From: Clostridiales bacterium
Lineage (GTDB): Bacteria > Bacillota_A > Clostridia > Peptostreptococcales > Anaerovoracaceae
Assembly (NCBI GenBank): GCA_015058265.1
Contig: SVCR01000104.1
Location: 1-6,313, forward strand
Direction: 5' to 3'
DNA length: 6,313 nucleotides
Below the pieces are notes generated by a model. The model was not told where the DNA came from. It was given only the letters and a program-made list of their open reading frames with translations, and did no database searches. Position numbers and translations under genes: made by a program. Below, one piece after another: positions 5,810 to 6,313 of this stretch; the first letter of the stretch is position 1; every line of letters begins with the position of its first letter.

Positions 5810-5846
5810 ACAACTGCTATCTTACAGTTGTCAAAGCAAAGACAAC
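5810..5846. repeat. Alternating ACAAC(T)G half-sites beside the -35 box, possible operator
   Basis: ACAACTG (5810-5816), CAGTTGT (5825-5831) and GACAAC (5841-5846) alternate in direction. The first pair is an exact 7-bp inverted repeat with an 8-base loop. The second pair (GTTGTC 5827-5832 with GACAAC) is an exact 6-bp one with an 8-base loop. Centres are about 15 bases apart, and the array ends 3 bases upstream of the -35 box. No T-run follows on the minus strand, so it is not a terminator. A regulator-binding array is the simplest reading. Confidence 0.6.
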
Positions 5847-5877
5847 AAAACTTCTTCATAAACCTCATAAATACCTT

Positions 5878-6313
5878 TCACATACGGGGCTGCAATCGCA
5901 GCCTTGTTTGATTTTGCTTTCGTCTGATGCACATCAGATACTCATTAAAGTCTTTCTTATATGGCGGAAATTCCATCCTGATATTGTATTTGTCTTTCAA
6001 CAGGCTCTCTATGTTGCAGGCAGCAGCTCTGCCTGCGGTATCGTTGTCGAGATGAAGAGCTATGCAAGTCACCTCAGGATGATCGTCTATCATGTTCTGA
6101 AGCGCGACTGGCAGCTTCCGCTTTGCCGGATCTTTGCTCGGTTCATATACTCCGCCGAGAGATAACATCGGCTCTGCGAGCCACCTGTTGTTTTTCAGAT
6201 TGACGAGCGTCAAATACGACAGGAGGTCTATCGGGCTCTCGAAAACATGCAGGGTACCGCCCTCGGAATTCGTTCTGAAGGAATACCTTTTGTCCGAACC
6301 CGCAGCATCGCCC
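5878..6313 (-). CDS. DUF3991/Toprim-domain protein, C-terminal fragment (N-terminus beyond window)
   Basis: The open frame runs in from the window edge without a start, so this is the last 144 or so codons of a longer gene; the TTG at 6211-6213 is an internal Leu. It begins G-D-A-A-G-S-D-K-R-Y-S-F-R, then LHVFESPIDLLSY, where the Glu at 6238-6240 is the conserved Toprim acid. LHLDNDTAGRAA follows with the D-N-D pair at 6040-6048, and the end has KKDFNEYL. This is the DUF3991 to Toprim_2 order found in primase-like proteins of Bacillota ICEs and plasmids, thought to act in DNA processing or replication; the actual reaction is not established. The stop is 135 bases before the next start, with no clear minus-strand terminator in between, so some read-through into the next gene is possible. 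Confidence 0.85.
   Translation of the reverse strand, partial: GDAAGSDKRYSFRTNSEGGTLHVFESPIDLLSYLTLVNLKNNRWLAEPMLSLGGVYEPSKDPAKRKLPVALQNMIDDHPEVTCIALHLDNDTAGRAAACNIESLLKDKYNIRMEFPPYKKDFNEYLMCIRRKQNQTRLRLQPRM

Noticed and set aside
5788..6165. Plus-strand open frame of 125 codons
   Set aside because: It lies opposite the conserved Toprim/DUF3991 coding sequence and the promoter region; no ribosome site or family resemblance. A shadow of the minus-strand gene.
1..6313. CRISPR arrays, tRNA or rRNA genes, insertion sequences, integrase or attachment sites
   Set aside because: I looked on both strands and saw no regularly spaced repeats, RNA gene landmarks, transposase motifs or recombinase motifs. 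The element's ends must lie outside the window.

Overview
The window is a stretch of the conjugative-transfer region of an integrative and conjugative element (ICE) or conjugative plasmid from a Bacillota host, most likely a gut Clostridia-type anaerobe. This rests on the Tn1549-like gene complement: a Toprim/DUF3991 protein, a DUF3846 protein, MobC, a MOBP-type relaxase, a PcfB/DUF3801 protein and the start of a VirD4-type coupling protein. It also rests on the AGGAGG-type ribosome binding sites. Species cannot be read from the sequence. Every gene I can support lies on the minus strand, so transcription runs from high to low coordinates.

Region by region, in transcription order: 6313-5878 is the C-terminal part of a DUF3991/Toprim protein, cut by the window edge. 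5877-5743 is a regulatory gap with repeated ACAAC(T)G half-sites and a good extended -10 promoter. 5742-3754 is a 662-codon gene of unknown function: a novel N-terminal region, an acidic tract, a coiled coil and a C-terminal DUF2325-like domain. It ends at a hairpin plus T6 terminator (3718-3690), so it looks like its own transcription unit. 3662-3234 is a DUF3846 protein. 3233-2989 is a non-coding gap with two perfect inverted repeats, a G-rich/C-rich tract and three direct repeats; I read it as the probable oriT plus a mobC control region. 2988-1 is a tightly packed transfer operon: mobC, relaxase, a 64-codon cysteine-rich protein, PcfB-like protein, a 66-codon protein and the VirD4-like coupling protein. 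Three junctions in a row are ATGA stop/start overlaps.

How it works together (family knowledge plus inference): MobC and the relaxase would bind and nick oriT and form the relaxosome. The PcfB-like adaptor would dock this complex to the VirD4-like ATPase, which feeds the relaxase-bound strand to a type IV secretion channel encoded beyond position 1. The DUF3846 and Toprim proteins are common passengers of such elements with no settled role. The least explained parts are the 662-codon gene with its own control elements and the 64-codon cysteine-rich protein inside the relaxase-PcfB operon.
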